From Candidatus Omnitrophota bacterium (GTDB lineage Bacteria > Omnitrophota > Gorgyraeia > JAFGHF01), in contig JAMXCY010000056.1 of NCBI GenBank assembly GCA_024543015.1, forward strand, positions 1 through 6,622: a stretch of 6,622 bases of DNA, read 5' to 3'. Below, one piece after another: positions 5,694 to 6,622 of this stretch (positions are counted from its first letter, which is position 1; each line of letters starts with the position of its first letter). The notes under the pieces are model-generated. The model had not been told where the DNA came from and did no database searches. It saw only the letters and a list, made by a program, of their open reading frames with translations. The translations under genes were made by a program, and so were the position numbers.

Positions 5694-6622
5694 TTAAGCT
5701 TTATGTCCATTGTAAAACTTCTCCAGCGCCATCACAGCATTAATTCCGCCTCGGCCCCGCGAGATAACCAAGGCCCGTTTGATTTCTTTATGCCGGGCCT
5801 GATTAGGCACATAATCCAAATCACATTCGGCATCAGGATAGTGATAATTTATTGTTGGACAAATTGTGCTAAACATCATACTCAAAACTGTAGTCAGCAC
5901 ATCGACACTGCCTTGAGCGCCAAGCATATTACCAAACATCGACTTCGGTACGCTGATAGGGATATTTTTTGCTTTAGCGCCGAAAACTTTTTTTATGGCC
6001 TTGGTTTCACTGATATCTCCGGAAACAGTAGCCACGCCATCAGCGCAGATGTAATCAATGCTGTTCTTTGCAAAACCTGCTTCTTGAAGGGCCTGCTCTA
6101 TAGCCTTGGCTAAATAAATTCCATCAGGATCGGATTGAATCCGGTCATAACCATCGCAATTGGTATGAAAACCACAAATCTTAGCATAAGTATGGGCATT
6201 TCTCTTTTGAGCATCAGTCAATCGCTCCAAGGTTAAAATACCTGCCCCTTCAGCAATAACGAATCCATCGCGTTTTTTATCAAAAGGGGCATAGGCCTGA
6301 TTTGGCTGTTCATTTTTGCGCGAAAGAAAACCAGAGGTATTGCAGCAAAGCAGAGCATACGGTGTAACCGGGGCCTCCATTCCTCCTGCTAAAACCAGGT
6401 CCAACTTTCCTTTTGCTAAAGTCTTGGCCCCGTAAGCAATGGCCACTAATGAACCAGCCCGGTCAGCAATTACTGTTTTGGAATATCCTTTAATTCCGTA
6501 GAATATAGAAATTTGCCCCTGCGGGGCAGCCGGAAACCAGGCCGAAGCCATATAGGGACTTATTCCTTCGCGCCCTTCTAGATAAAGGTCTCTTAACTCT
6601 GTTTCGGCAAAAAACCAGCCTC
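5694..6622 (-). CDS. Type II PKS chain-length factor (KS-beta), N-terminus missing
   Basis: The frame runs from the right edge (first whole codon 6620-6618) to TAA at 5696-5694: 308 residues, so roughly 100 N-terminal residues are off-window. The ATG at 6551 is internal, as conserved ketosynthase sequence (ISPY just upstream) continues past it. The thiolase fold is clear: PQGQISIFYG, the nucleophile-elbow region IADRAGSL, LVLAGGMEAPVTPYAL, the APFDKKRDGFVIAEGAG motif, VPKSMFGNMLGAQG, and a C-terminal GRGG turn. The active-site Cys is replaced by Arg (codon 6461-6459), the first His (HGT in active enzymes) by Asp (6041-6039), and the second His (KSM-G-H) by Asn (5930-5928). That pattern, and CADGVATVSGD in place of EAHGT-type sequence, mark a KS-beta/CLF, which pairs with KS-alpha and sets chain length. 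Actinomycete CLFs usually have Gln at the Cys position; Arg is unusual. The KS-alpha partner should be adjacent on the right. Confidence 0.9.
   Translation of the reverse strand, partial: GWFFAETELRDLYLEGREGISPYMASAWFPAAPQGQISIFYGIKGYSKTVIADRAGSLVAIAYGAKTLAKGKLDLVLAGGMEAPVTPYALLCCNTSGFLSRKNEQPNQAYAPFDKKRDGFVIAEGAGILTLERLTDAQKRNAHTYAKICGFHTNCDGYDRIQSDPDGIYLAKAIEQALQEAGFAKNSIDYICADGVATVSGDISETKAIKKVFGAKAKNIPISVPKSMFGNMLGAQGSVDVLTTVLSMMFSTICPTINYHYPDAECDLDYVPNQARHKEIKRALVISRGRGGINAVMALEKFYNGHKA

Noticed and set aside
5703..6113. Open frame of 136 codons on the plus strand inside the CLF gene
   Set aside because: It lies wholly opposite a well-conserved ketosynthase-fold sequence, shows no recognisable domain and reads as an antisense shadow. 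The shorter plus-strand frames at 200-424, 1713-1913, 2943-3200, 3249-3476, 4201-4437 and 4595-4912 are rejected for the same reason.
5694..6622. Calling the right-edge gene a catalytically active ketosynthase (KS-alpha or FabF)
   Set aside because: The Cys and both His positions are Arg, Asp and Asn, and the surrounding motifs match CLF rather than FabF or KS-alpha.

Overview
The window is one densely packed block of eight genes, all on the minus strand, and reads as the middle and downstream part of an aromatic (type II) polyketide biosynthesis operon. Transcription runs from the right edge to the left edge. Both end genes are cut by the window: a ketosynthase-like gene at the right loses its N-terminus, and an amidohydrolase at the left loses its C-terminus. 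No gap between genes exceeds about 33 bases and several genes overlap or abut. I see no internal promoter, terminator, RNA gene, repeat, CRISPR array or mobile element.

In transcription order: (1) a chain-length-factor-type ketosynthase (KS-beta/CLF) without the Cys-His-His triad; (2) a 79-aa acyl carrier protein; (3) a PF04199-type 'cyclase family' metal hydrolase; (4) a single-domain START/SRPBCC aromatase/cyclase very like TcmN and WhiE; (5) an MFS transporter whose start seems to be a non-canonical ATA; (6) a short-chain dehydrogenase/reductase; (7) a cobalamin-binding-type radical SAM enzyme of the BchE-like class; (8) an ACMSD-like amidohydrolase. The catalytic KS-alpha is expected just outside the right edge.

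Inferred pathway: KS-alpha/CLF and ACP build a poly-beta-ketone. The aromatase/cyclase, and perhaps the PF04199 protein, fold and aromatise it. The SDR reduces a carbonyl. The radical SAM enzyme and the amidohydrolase tailor the product (the amidohydrolase possibly by decarboxylation). The MFS protein exports it.

The organism is not a typical actinomycete. The DNA is AT-leaning, codons such as TTA and AAA are common, and several genes have strong AAGGAGG-type ribosome sites, whereas classical type II clusters lie in high-GC Streptomyces DNA. No oxygenase is visible, and a radical SAM enzyme takes the place such clusters usually give to one. This suggests an anaerobic or microaerophilic bacterium, possibly from a little-cultured phylum, but the sequence does not allow a firm taxonomic call.
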